A DNA stretch of 56,819 bases. Origin: Symbiodinium natans (Eukaryota > Sar > Dinophyceae > Suessiales > Symbiodiniaceae). The notes under the pieces are model-generated. The model did not search any database. It was not told where the DNA came from and was given only the letters and a program-made list of their open reading frames with translations. Both the position numbers and the translations under genes were made by a program. Shown piece by piece: positions 30,701 to 38,990 of this stretch. Position 1 is the stretch's first letter. Each line of letters starts with the position of its first letter. The DNA is taken from the NCBI GenBank assembly GCA_905221605.1, contig CAJNDS010000675.1:35001-91819 (forward strand). The letters are read 5' to 3'.

Positions 30701-32370
30701 GTTCGGCTTTGCATGTTGCTGCAGGACGCATGTGGCCCCAAATCCCAAATGATGTGAAGTCCGCAGTCGCAGCGTGGCCAGAGCAGTCACATGAGACCTT
30801 AGTCTGGAATCGTAGGTTTAGGCGAAAACTTAAAAAGGCTGGGAAGGTAGTTCTTAACTTGTTTGCTGGAGAGAGCCGGCGGCAGATTGAGGATGCCGTG
30901 ACAGCTGCAGGAGGTGTTTGTGTGTCGGTCGACCTAAAAGAAGACCTGATGAACCCGCTCACGTATAGGTACCTCCTTGAGTTAGTTTGTTCGGGGAAAG
31001 TCGGTGCGGTGCTCGGGGGTCCGCCCTTTCGGGAGGGAGGTCCACCCCCACTTCGAGCTCGCGATGGCCCCCATGTGCATGGTTTGCCCGGTTTGACTCC
31101 CTCTCAGCAGTCGCAGGTGTATGAATCTGATGTCCTTTTGCATCGCATGTACATGTTGGCATTGTTGGCATCACGAGCAGTTACCTGGGTAGACGGGACA
31201 GCTGATGAGTGCATAAAACGCGTGGGAAGCACCTCGGCAGGGGATGCCGGTACCTACACGTTCAGGAGTCGATGTTGGGTGTTGTTTGAAAATCCCCAGG
31301 ACCCTCAGTCGTACCTGAGCCCTGAGGTCATGGAGCATGAGGCCCCAGATGGATACCCTTCAATGTGGGCCACTCCGAGTTACCTAGCAGTTGAGCGATT
31401 GCTGGGGTTAAAGCAAATTCATGGGGATCAAGGACCGCTTGGCCACCCTAAAAGGAAGCCAACTACGTGGGCGTCCACACAGCCGATGAGCGCCATGAGT
31501 GTGAGGGGTCCGGGTTGGCAGGGTGAGGGAGCGGGTGATCCAAACCAATCCACTGTTGGGGAGTCTGCTCGATGGGCGGCATGGGCGCCAGGTGCATTGC
31601 GCATTGTGTGTGCTCAGCTTGAGGCCGTTGTGTCGGGGAGCCCCAAACTCAAACTTTCCAAGATTAGTTTTGAAACACATGTAAAGAATGGACATTGGCC
31701 ACCATTAAGGACATGCAGAGATTGTGTGATCGGGACCGCTACCCAAAGGCAACATAGACGAGTCCGCGCACCACAGGCCTTTGTATTGTCGCTTGATTGT
31801 CCAGGTCCGTACAAAAAGTCGCAGGACGAACTCAGTCATCGTAGGCGTTATCTATTGACTGCGGTTTACACAGTTCCTGTTGACGTGCGTGGTCGGCCCT
31901 TGTTGGCGGAGTCCCAAACTCCGGCAAATCCTGATGAAGAGCGCGCTAGTCAGGTGGATTTGGGAAATGAGCCAGATGAACCTAGGGAGGTTGAGGCCGA
32001 GCCCGATAATCAACCAGGGTTGGATGGTGATGGCGATCCTGGAGTGCCCCGAGTTGGACCCGATGGTCAGCGAGGGAGTAAGTGTCATGAGCTTCCGGGT
32101 TCGGGGGAGGGTTCGCTGATGCCAGATGCTGGCGCGGATGCCTCGAGTGAACTTCGGGGGAGTGTTGTGTTGGGTGAGGTTTGTGAGGAGCTCGACATAA
32201 GCCGGGGAGGTCCTCAGGCCGAGTGCACGAACGAGCCCAGCATCCCAAGTGATTGTGAGGGCTACGAGCCTTCAGTTGTAGATCCTAGTGAAGAGGATCG
32301 CGCTCTAGATGAGTGGTTCGGTGATAAGTTGTACCCCGCGCGTGCGTGGCAGCCACGCTGCAGGTCGTGA
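27751..32370 (+). CDS. Element B ORF1: gag, protease, methyltransferase-like, integrase N-half
   Basis: About 1539 residues. The first ATG after the primer site is chosen (MANFPNPFWSD). An acidic N-terminus and short coiled coil (about 147-170) precede a copia-type capsid region (about 405-600). Next come a CCCH finger (about 679-700, CX8CX5CX3H) and a CCHC knuckle (about 709-722, CX2CX4HX4C) in a Lys/Gly-rich setting, then an aspartic protease active site IDSGA near 837. Residues 1030-1200 look like a C5-cytosine-methyltransferase fold: LNLFAGE (motif I), LGGPPF where PPC is expected (motif IV), FENP (motif VI). The catalytic cysteine is therefore replaced by Phe. An integrase zinc site (HX4H...CX2C, about 1306-1325) and the first catalytic Asp (LSLDCPG, about 1350) follow. 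A roughly 170-residue acidic insertion ends the frame. Integrase continues in ORF2. Confidence 0.9.
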   Translation: MANFPNPFWSDAVQQEFRRAQQVVQDDPGERGAAIREGDESEREPPYELGPQAQETPEAAASTARDDVPHELAPCHAEVLRIDPVALATQPQEPEAQVAREASPGHFSVTGDSEFSAMERGAIKAEDDRELVPVQPVATDPFGDLASMLRVLMQGQQSLVERMDKLESSKASSSSAGASSSVPEPRPKAVFPPQFVGTPAVTGKPANLGETGTGSDGRGGQMGPPTEAQAQAPSAGVVEVEGSKYAWRVTPEGLKLEKQAPTRPARAVSVAEVLNPRARSPFVPVTPDKSPKRGREPRTRSESPQRARQSGGAAASLSGPLDMGNFGYENYVQLYQDALRPGEPPPIPEFLRKQPGQDRGRSSPARKAVGVSSGLKYPVSPGGTEIRPPPPPGLRAQAEMQPEEPIKYVPELPQLDKYDPTNSSITAGDWLATLGPTMSSLSQGAREWWGDVLREAKQLYTRWLLASPLDRLSIYPEALVELHQTGRFSRVEQKAVPMLLKCVGADLREDIVTSRLFSTAAIVYKTMCKYQPGGSAEREQLLNYNTHPGSSATAHAAVKAIRKWRRWIVRSTEVGLNLPDPSLQVKGLDSLHPPNLSTSSLFRLQTFRTNHLLDQVPNQDAVSKYAELLLAECEAAALSEDPKKHKVARVETPGGGESKGKGAEAKGGGKGGKGNPKPACKHWMTEAGCHYADKCHFTHAPIGKGTGRCFLCSATGHMKDACPRKNPEAAKVEDTLPKAKGKGGTKSAKKAEAASAAESAQAASAGSGEGQLGASSAQMMQEATNLLRSLQLKALNVGAELVPELFQNDRASFEPSDAAHLGVPDGPGLSCKYGLIDSGASACLRPKLEGEDLSALRRHEVNLASGSAMLWVNSLGTLVTDQEAEPIVSLGQLIELGCRLDWSGRRCVLAHPQRGKIEVLTTSGCPRVSETEAYKLIAEIEQHRMWSFANDLCARTLEIRTAHNTEIELLDKLIHDVRVDGDVGSALHVAAGRMWPQIPNDVKSAVAAWPEQSHETLVWNRRFRRKLKKAGKVVLNLFAGESRRQIEDAVTAAGGVCVSVDLKEDLMNPLTYRYLLELVCSGKVGAVLGGPPFREGGPPPLRARDGPHVHGLPGLTPSQQSQVYESDVLLHRMYMLALLASRAVTWVDGTADECIKRVGSTSAGDAGTYTFRSRCWVLFENPQDPQSYLSPEVMEHEAPDGYPSMWATPSYLAVERLLGLKQIHGDQGPLGHPKRKPTTWASTQPMSAMSVRGPGWQGEGAGDPNQSTVGESARWAAWAPGALRIVCAQLEAVVSGSPKLKLSKISFETHVKNGHWPPLRTCRDCVIGTATQRQHRRVRAPQAFVLSLDCPGPYKKSQDELSHRRRYLLTAVYTVPVDVRGRPLLAESQTPANPDEERASQVDLGNEPDEPREVEAEPDNQPGLDGDGDPGVPRVGPDGQRGSKCHELPGSGEGSLMPDAGADASSELRGSVVLGEVCEELDISRGGPQAECTNEPSIPSDCEGYEPSVVDPSEEDRALDEWFGDKLYPARAWQPRCRS

Positions 32371-35300
32371 GTTGCTTGAGCGCTGTGCGGAAGATAAGGC
32401 TAAGCTGGACGATGAAGCTGATGCCGAAAACCGCCCCATAAAAATGGTTGAGCTTGTCTTTGTTGAACCCCTTGACTCCAAAGGTCCGAACGAAGTTGCG
32501 CATGCTACTGCCCGGATTTGTGCGCAGCTTGAGGTGCTGAAGTTGCCGATTGCGCGAATCCATACAGACGCAGGGTCCGAGTTCATCTCGACACCATTTA
32601 GGCGTTTCGTTGACGCGCGTGGCATATTGCACACTGCAGCTGCGCCCCAAGAGCACAACAGCAACGGCAGGGTTGAAAATGTCGTACGCCGACTAAAGCA
32701 GCAGGTTCGTACTATTCTGCTAGCTAACGCACATCCCCCCGATAAGTGGGCCTGCGCCGCAAGAGCGGTCGCCGCGAGGTGGCGGTCAGACACGCTTGCC
32801 CGCTTGGGATGGCCACAGCCCACGTTGGCACCTTACGGCGCTAAAACACAGATACTTACTAGGACATGGCATCGCCGACGTCAGTCAGAGTGGAAGGCCC
32901 GTGCCGAAGACGGTATTGTGTTATGCCCCGCCAGCCTTGTAAAACATGGCTATGTTGTGTTGGTCGGTGACATGTTGAAGCTTGCGACGAAGCTGTTCCA
33001 CGGCGACAGCCCAAACTTACAGGTAGTTGCCACCAATCCTGATGGCGACGATCCACCGTTTGAAGAGGGAGAGCTGCCAGCCCCAGTGCGCCGGCATAGT
33101 GCCAAACGGCCCGTTGTGCTTGCAAAAGTTGGTTGCGAAAGCCGGGGAACACCCCAGGCCGTTGACCAATGTGCTGGTGAGCTTGCTGCTACAACGCCAT
33201 TTGATGTTGATGCGGCTTTGGCCTTTGTTGCTCAGTTGTCTCTTTCTGACCTTGACGCGTCGCGTGATAATGGCAAGCGCCTACACTCTGGCAAACATCA
33301 TGTGTTTGGTCAGTTTGTGCATGGTGGCGTGTCAGGTGTGACCAAGAACACGAAGCGTTGCTCAGGTGTTGCAGCGTTGTTGACCAAGCTTGTGCGGCAT
33401 GCTGTGCCACACGCTGAGTTTACTACCGTTGTTTTGAGTACTGACGCTGAGGCAGTGTTGCATCGTGATGTTCACAATCATCCATTGTACCCAAACCACA
33501 TAGTTACTGTGCAAGCGCCGTCTAGTGGTGGTGGCTTGTGGGTGCAAACCGTCAGCGGTGATGAGCTAAGTGGACCAGCGGTTTGCAAAACGCTTCCTAC
33601 AGGACAAGTTGCGCAAGGACAAGTTTTTCCCTTAGGACAGCCGTTTCAGTTCAACTCGCACCGGTTTCATTGCACTGAGCCGTGGCCATGTGGAGAGCAT
33701 CGAGTTGTGCTTTCTGCTTACACGGTGAGCCGCCCGGATAAGCTCAAAGGAGCGGAGCGTGCGGAGTTGACAAGCCTGGGGTTCAAAGTTCCCCCACACG
33801 AGCAGTTTTCCAATGTTGCTGTTGCACAGCAAGGGGGAGCCACCCCTCTGAAAGAGCTTGAAAATCCCAAAAACCCTAAAAATAGCATAATCCAAAACCC
33901 AAAAAAGCTTGAAAGTGAAGGCGTAGGTCCTGTTGCTGAAGAGCAGGCCGCCGCATGTACCTGTAGTTGCTGTGAGCGTGACTGTATTGTTTGCAGCAAG
34001 TTGTTTGTGAAGCTTGACGCCGTGTGCTTTGCTGGGGTGTCGCCAGAGGCAACCGTTGAGCGTGAGGTGTCTGCCGTGCCAGACCTGTCCATGAGCGTAC
34101 CTTGCTGTTGCGCGGTAGGGTGCGAGGAGTTCGAAGCACAGTTGTTTTTCGACAGTTTTCGGCCAACTAACCTTGAAGACATGCCAGACAGAGCGTGTGA
34201 CGAGGAGGCCTATGAGCAAGAAGTTGAGCAGGCTCTGTTTTTAGAACCGCGCGAGCTTGAGGGTGATGCGTGGGCGCTTGAAGGGCTGCTTAACGAGCAC
34301 AGTGTGGTGAGCAAGCTGATCGCCCATGAGCGACAAGAGTTCATCACAGCCTTTGAAGAGCATGGCCTAAAGGAGGCCTGTGAGGGCACCATCCTCTCTG
34401 ACCTGCTCGTGAAGCGTGAGGAGTTGGAGTGCGAGTTGCGTGCCTTGAGCTTGCGTGACGAAAGTGCGGTTGCTGTCTGCGTGTGTGAAGCATCCTTTCC
34501 GGAAACTCTTGATGAGAACGCGGTTCAAGAGGACACGCCGGAGCAGGTGTTGCAGACCAAGATCGTACCGAACTGGCAAGTTCTTCAAAACTTCGAGGTG
34601 TGGCGACCGGCAGTCGTCGCAGAGTTCCTGTCCCTTACTGAGGACAAAGAGGCGCTTGAGCCTGTGACCCAGGAGAGGCTGGACGAGTTGAGCGCGAAGG
34701 GTGTGAAGGTCACTGTCATTCCCTCAAAGCTTATCTGCAGTATCAAGGCCCCCAAAGGTAGGCTCAAAGCCCGAATAGTTGCTTGTGGTAACTTTCTTGG
34801 TACGTGCCTAGGAGAGTCAAAGGCCCAGAGGAAACATGACCTCTACTCTAGTGGAGTTGACCTTACTCACCTGCGCATGTTGTTAGCATATAGTTCACGT
34901 CGTGGAATGCCTGTTTGGTCTGTAGACATCAAGACTGCTTTCCTGAACTCAGAACTGTTACCTAGGAACCGTGAGGGTGCACAAGAAGCAGTAGCTCACG
35001 CTGGAACTGCTCACGCGGTCCGCCGGGACTCGCCGGAGAGCGAGAACCCAGCCGAGTACGTTGTCCTGAACCCTCCACGTATCCTAGTGTCCAAAGGAGT
35101 CGTGCCTGTAGGTACTTTCCTCATAGTGAAAAAGGCAGTTTACGGTCTTGACCAAAGTCCAAGAGACTGGGGTTTCACGAGAGACGCTGAACTTCGTACC
35201 CTGAAAATTCCCTGGAAAAGCAAGCTTTTGAAGCTAGTGCAGTCTCTTGCTGACGAGTGCGTTTGGTTTGTTGTTGACGTTGAGACAGTTCTCGTTCAGG

Positions 35301-37222
35301 ACCCAGACTTTCCTGTGCCTGCGCAGTCCCAGGAAGTGCTCGGGTGGATCGCTGTCTACGTTGACGATATTCTTGGGTCAGGTATAGAGGATTTAGGCGA
35401 GGGGGTCATTAGGGCAGTTTGTGAAAAGTGGGCGTGTTCTGACCCAGAGAAGGTTGGAAGTGACCCGTCGAATCCAGTTCGCTTTTTAGGCTTAGAGCTG
35501 TACTGGTCAAGGGAGGGCAGGTTGGTTGTAACTCAAACCGCTTACGCAAAGGACTTGCTGAGTAGGTACACCAACGAGTTTGTCGCTTCCGTGCAGCCTC
35601 TTCCACAAGGACTGGAGGACCCTGTTGCCGTCCCTAACCCCAACGCCGAAAGCATTAGGAAGTGCCAACAAGTTGTAGGTGAACTGCTGTGGTTGTCGAT
35701 TCGTACTAGGGTTGACCTTTGCTACGCCGTTTCCAAGCTTGCTCAGTGGAGCACAAAGGACCCTGAGTTCACGTTTAGGCAGGCCCTGCAGGTTCTAGGT
35801 TACTTGTCTGTGACGCCGTCGGTAGGTCTTGTTTTCGCAGGCCCAAAGGACAGGGATGAGCACAACCTTGTAGGAGCACAAGACTACATGCACGTGCTGC
35901 AGGCATACACAGATGCGTCGCACGCACCAGGAGGTGATAGGTCTCATGAGTGCACCGTGCTTCGCTGTGAAGGGTCTACTGTTGGTTGGGTCAGCACAAG
36001 GCAGCCATTTTGCACGCAGTCTTCATGTGAAGCAGAACTTCTCTCCACTACTACTGGCAGTAACTATGCAGTTGCACATGTAGGACTTGCTCGTGAACTG
36101 TGGCAGCATGAACCAAGGGTGTTTGTGGCAAACGACAACCTGAGTGCTATCACAGTGATCAACAGCCCCACCGTTTCTTGGAGAACCCGTCACCTAAAAA
36201 TTAGGGCTAGAGTCCTGAAAGAGAGGTCTGACATGAAATTGCTCGTTTTCGTGCATGTAGGTGGAGACAAGAATGGTGCTGATATAGGGACTAAGGCACT
36301 TGGCCCGCAGAGGATCAAGACGTTGATGGCAGTGCTGGGAATGTCCGCGCAGGATCCGCCTGCCGAAACCACTAAGGCAAAATCCGTTCAGCACGTGAAG
36401 GATTGCCTAAGGGCAATCATTTTGGCCTGTTGCCTGTGCAACGCCAGAGCCACTAAGGACCAGGACAGGACCCAGAGTAGTGAAGACTGGTCTCTTGTAG
36501 TGTTTGCTGTGCTAATCTCAATCACGTCCATTGCAGTTTGGGAAGCATTTAAGGCTTGTTTGAGGGCAGTGTTTCGTCTTGCCGAGGAACTCCTCAGGCC
36601 GAGACTCCCAGCCCCAGAACCTGAAGAGCTTTTCATCCCTGAACAGCCCGAAGATGAGTATGAAGGCCCAGATCCTGATGAGGCCCCCATTGCTCGTGTT
36701 AGGGATCCCGTTCCCGCAATGACCCCTGAAGAAGGCTTGAGGCGAAGGCCCCCAAGACCTGTAGCGCAGCAGGAGCCTGATGTAGAGCCTCAAGGCCGCC
36801 CTATCACATTTGCCTTTGCTGATGATGAGGTTCAGGTGTTTATGCCAGGCCCAGCAGACGCGCCAGCGAACCCGCCTGAGCCTGTCCACAGAGACGCAGT
36901 CGCCCAGCCTAGAGGCCCATTGCAAGCAAGGCCCCTACGGCTCAATCATCCACCTGATCCGCCCTATATCCTCAGGGTCGGCTGGCCCGCCCCCACGCTG
37001 CAGCCAACTATGAGGGAAATGCGGCTGACGAGGACATCATGGGGTGGAGATCTATCCACACTTTTTCAGGCACCGCCGCCAGAGTTTCGACAGGACTTCT
37101 TTCAGTACGATGCAGAGAGGCCAACTGTCTTAGTACGCTGGCACGCTGTCGTGAGAGTTCGTCGCTTCGACCCAGCGCAGACCAGGTTGCCCGAGCACTC
37201 ACAGGCCGCAGGAGGACGCTAG
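32309..37222 (+). CDS. Element B ORF2: integrase C-half, dioxygenase-like, reverse transcriptase, RNase H, TM tail
   Basis: About 1637 residues, in the +1 frame relative to ORF1. A TAG lies just before the first ATG, so entry is probably by frameshifting within 32309-32370, or the split is a mutation. Integrase supplies D87 (HTDAGSEF) and E123 (NGRVEN), a D-x35-E spacing. Residues about 360-485 resemble a 2-oxoglutarate/Fe(II) dioxygenase: HRD (385-387), a distal His near 454 and Arg near 465. A Cys-rich stretch (about 546-605) and an acidic linker follow. Reverse transcriptase spans about 754-1090 with YVDDIL at 1017. RNase H shows YTDAS (about 1202), CEAEL, NDN and NGADIGTKAL. A tail of about 250 residues has one predicted membrane helix (about 1394-1414, WSLVVFAVLISITSIAVW) and a Pro/Glu-rich end. 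Confidence 0.9.
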   Translation: MSGSVISCTPRVRGSHAAGRELLERCAEDKAKLDDEADAENRPIKMVELVFVEPLDSKGPNEVAHATARICAQLEVLKLPIARIHTDAGSEFISTPFRRFVDARGILHTAAAPQEHNSNGRVENVVRRLKQQVRTILLANAHPPDKWACAARAVAARWRSDTLARLGWPQPTLAPYGAKTQILTRTWHRRRQSEWKARAEDGIVLCPASLVKHGYVVLVGDMLKLATKLFHGDSPNLQVVATNPDGDDPPFEEGELPAPVRRHSAKRPVVLAKVGCESRGTPQAVDQCAGELAATTPFDVDAALAFVAQLSLSDLDASRDNGKRLHSGKHHVFGQFVHGGVSGVTKNTKRCSGVAALLTKLVRHAVPHAEFTTVVLSTDAEAVLHRDVHNHPLYPNHIVTVQAPSSGGGLWVQTVSGDELSGPAVCKTLPTGQVAQGQVFPLGQPFQFNSHRFHCTEPWPCGEHRVVLSAYTVSRPDKLKGAERAELTSLGFKVPPHEQFSNVAVAQQGGATPLKELENPKNPKNSIIQNPKKLESEGVGPVAEEQAAACTCSCCERDCIVCSKLFVKLDAVCFAGVSPEATVEREVSAVPDLSMSVPCCCAVGCEEFEAQLFFDSFRPTNLEDMPDRACDEEAYEQEVEQALFLEPRELEGDAWALEGLLNEHSVVSKLIAHERQEFITAFEEHGLKEACEGTILSDLLVKREELECELRALSLRDESAVAVCVCEASFPETLDENAVQEDTPEQVLQTKIVPNWQVLQNFEVWRPAVVAEFLSLTEDKEALEPVTQERLDELSAKGVKVTVIPSKLICSIKAPKGRLKARIVACGNFLGTCLGESKAQRKHDLYSSGVDLTHLRMLLAYSSRRGMPVWSVDIKTAFLNSELLPRNREGAQEAVAHAGTAHAVRRDSPESENPAEYVVLNPPRILVSKGVVPVGTFLIVKKAVYGLDQSPRDWGFTRDAELRTLKIPWKSKLLKLVQSLADECVWFVVDVETVLVQDPDFPVPAQSQEVLGWIAVYVDDILGSGIEDLGEGVIRAVCEKWACSDPEKVGSDPSNPVRFLGLELYWSREGRLVVTQTAYAKDLLSRYTNEFVASVQPLPQGLEDPVAVPNPNAESIRKCQQVVGELLWLSIRTRVDLCYAVSKLAQWSTKDPEFTFRQALQVLGYLSVTPSVGLVFAGPKDRDEHNLVGAQDYMHVLQAYTDASHAPGGDRSHECTVLRCEGSTVGWVSTRQPFCTQSSCEAELLSTTTGSNYAVAHVGLARELWQHEPRVFVANDNLSAITVINSPTVSWRTRHLKIRARVLKERSDMKLLVFVHVGGDKNGADIGTKALGPQRIKTLMAVLGMSAQDPPAETTKAKSVQHVKDCLRAIILACCLCNARATKDQDRTQSSEDWSLVVFAVLISITSIAVWEAFKACLRAVFRLAEELLRPRLPAPEPEELFIPEQPEDEYEGPDPDEAPIARVRDPVPAMTPEEGLRRRPPRPVAQQEPDVEPQGRPITFAFADDEVQVFMPGPADAPANPPEPVHRDAVAQPRGPLQARPLRLNHPPDPPYILRVGWPAPTLQPTMREMRLTRTSWGGDLSTLFQAPPPEFRQDFFQYDAERPTVLVRWHAVVRVRRFDPAQTRLPEHSQAAGGR

Positions 37223-37584
37223 CCATATATGCAGCTGGTGAGCGACAGTATTATGATGATAACTGGCGAAACCCAGAAGCTGCTCGCCGGTACCATGAAC
37301 ACGAGTGGCGTGGTCGCACTGAACTTGAGGTCGATGTGCAACGCCTTTACCCAACAGGGTAGATGAGTTCTTGCTTCATCCATGCCGGGGAAACACTCCA
37401 GGCCGGAGTGGAGCATTCGAAGCCCATTTCTTCAACGAAGCATTTTGCTTCCAAGAGGCTACGCTTGAGCCTGCCGGGAAAGCATCCCAGGCCGCAGGAT
37501 CCAGTGAGAGCCCTCTTTGCCGTTGTGATGATGAAGCTCTTTTGCCTCCCGTAGTACAGTTGGTGACACGTCACCAAGGGGGAG
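37223..37584 (+). other. Element B 3' untranslated region and polypurine tract
   Basis: Short frames continue but without recognisable domains. One from 37039 to 37362 ends with a plausible charged stretch (RNPEAARRYHEHEW) and could be an ORF3 remnant. The word GCCGGGGAAACACTCCAGGCC near 37384 recurs with changes near 37472. AAGGGGGAG at 37576-37584 is the likely polypurine tract next to the 3' LTR. Confidence 0.6.
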
Positions 37585-37851
37585 CGCGAGTGAGTGAGCA
37601 GCCAGTTAGAGTCAATGAGACTTGGCTTATCTGTGGCATTGGCTCAGGTCTACGGAATAGGAGCCCTTGTCACCAGCACACTGTTCTTTTCGAAAAGAAG
37701 CCAATATGTATAGTGTACAGCATTTAGGCAGAAGTCATAGGACACAGACTCCTATCAGAACATGTCTTTTCTTGCCTTGTTTTGTGTTGCTGCTTGGTGG
37801 CAAAAAGAGAGCCCTGCGTACCCCCCCTGTGGAGCTTCCTGCCCACGCGAG
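37585..37851 (+). repeat. Element B 3' LTR
   Basis: 267 bp, about two differences from the 5' LTR. It is followed by the duplication ACCCT and the continuing CCCTAAA register. Confidence 0.92.
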
Positions 37852-37890
37852 ACCCTAAACCTTCAGGAGCCGATATTCTCTGCGGGGGGG

Positions 37891-37989
37891 GGATTCATGG
37901 GGGGGTAGGTACCTAGGGAAGCTGAGTGAGCCTTGGGGGGTAGTGGGGAGTCTTGGGGAACCTTGGGTTACATACGCCCCTTGAACCCA
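37891..37989 (+). repeat. MITE-like element, family M5 copy 1
   Basis: The left end GGATTCATGGGGGGGTAGGT and right end TTACATACGCCCCTTGAACCC pair imperfectly. It matches the better copy at 53407-53515. Confidence 0.6.
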
Positions 37990-38198
37990 AACCCTAAACC
38001 CTAAACCTTAACCCCTGAACCCTGAACCCTAAACCCTAAACCCTAAACCCTAAACCCCAAACCAAAAAACGCAGGTGTGCACCATCCTGGTGGCCATCCA
38101 GTCCTTACTTGCCGACCCGGACACGCATGCGCCAGCCTCGGGCCCAAAACCCCCAAAGCACATTGGGGCCCCTTAAACCCGAAGCCCGGAACCCGAGG

Positions 38199-38248
38199 GG
38201 TTAGGGTTTAGGGTTTAGGCTTTAGGGTTTAGGGTTTAGGGTTTAGTG
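38199..38248 (+). repeat. Telomere-like array (TTTAGGG)
   Basis: About seven units including one TTTAGGC. Confidence 0.85.
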
Positions 38249-38636
38249 TAGCCCATTTTACGTAACCAAAAATCTCAGCCCTCCTCCGAGATGTGCAGGG
38301 CAAGGGACGTTCAGCTGTGACCTTAGGGTTTAGGGTTTAGGCTTTAGGGTTTAGGGTTTAGGGATAAGGGTGCTGATTTTGGGCTTAAGGTCTGCAAGGC
38401 TTCATAAGGGTTTGGGCTGCAGGGTGTAAGACTTAGCCAGGTTTAGGATTTAGGACTTAGGGTCGAGTGTTGAGGGTTTAGGATTTAGGGTTTAGGGTTG
38501 TAGCCTAGCGGAATCTGCTTTCCTGCTGCAGAGCGCGGATTTTGAGATGGTTTAGGGTTTGGGGCTCCGGTTTGGATTACTTTGATTCTTCCTAATCACC
38601 CAAACCCCAAGACCTACCCCTAAACCCTAAACCCTA

Positions 38637-38923
38637 TGCGGAGCTGCAATTGGTATTGTAGAAAAGAGTTAGTGTTGAGAGTTGGAAGGGTTAATGAACC
38701 CGGTAATCGTATTTGGCTCAAGATGGGCTTGAACAGAAAGCCACAAGTTCAAAAAGAAGTGCCTGGGTTCTTAGGGTTTGGTAAGGGTGTGGATTCCTTC
38801 CCCTTTTCCTTCCCCCCTGGGTTGCTCTTATCCGTGCTCTTGGTTGTTTCTTGGTTCGATCTGGGAAATATAAGTTCAGGGCGATTAGGGGAGTTGATTT
38901 CCTTCCTTGGTTGTCCCCCCGTA
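38637..38923 (+). repeat. Element C 5' LTR
   Basis: 287 bp, TGCGGAGCTGCAATTGG to TTGTCCCCCCGTA. It carries a spliced-leader-like motif at 38700-38722 and a TAGGGTTTGG word inside. Confidence 0.92.
38700..38722 (+). promoter_or_regulatory. Spliced-leader-like motif in LTR C
   Basis: The site starts CCGGTA and ends ATTTGGCTCAAG. The last eleven bases equal the end of the dinoflagellate spliced leader, and the CCG(G)TA start resembles its beginning. This is the best of the three LTR matches. ATGGG follows directly. Confidence 0.5.
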
Positions 38924-38937
38924 GGTTATGAGCCCAA
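38924..38937 (+). other. Primer-binding site, half-tRNA-iMet type
   Basis: GGTTATGAGCCCAA adjoining the 5' LTR. Identical to A and B. Confidence 0.82.
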
Positions 38938-38990
38938 ATTAGGTTCCCTGCGGTTAAGTGTTCTTTCAAGGTTTTTGGGATCAAGAAGCA

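Larger units (their letters stand above)
27432..37851 (+). mobile_element. Element B: full-length Ty1/copia LTR retrotransposon
   Basis: A 10.4-kb element with two 267-bp LTRs that differ at about two positions. Target duplication is ACCCT, inside a CCCTAAA array. Domain order is gag (CCCH and CCHC knuckles), aspartic protease, methyltransferase-like domain, integrase, dioxygenase-like domain, reverse transcriptase and RNase H. Integrase before reverse transcriptase is the Ty1/copia (Pseudoviridae) order. Most catalytic residues are intact. The coding region is split into two frames overlapping by 62 nt. The internal length of about 9.9 kb is roughly twice that of classic copia because of the extra domains. 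It is the only element here with the enzymes for transposition and a plausible helper for A and C. Confidence 0.93.
37852..38636. other. Spacer between elements B and C
   Basis: 785 bp of repeats only: an M5 element, CCCTAAA sequence at 37988-38068, TTTAGGG arrays near 38199-38248, 38323-38363 and 38460-38500, and the CCCTAAA array that received element C (38611-38636). No gene. Confidence 0.8.
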
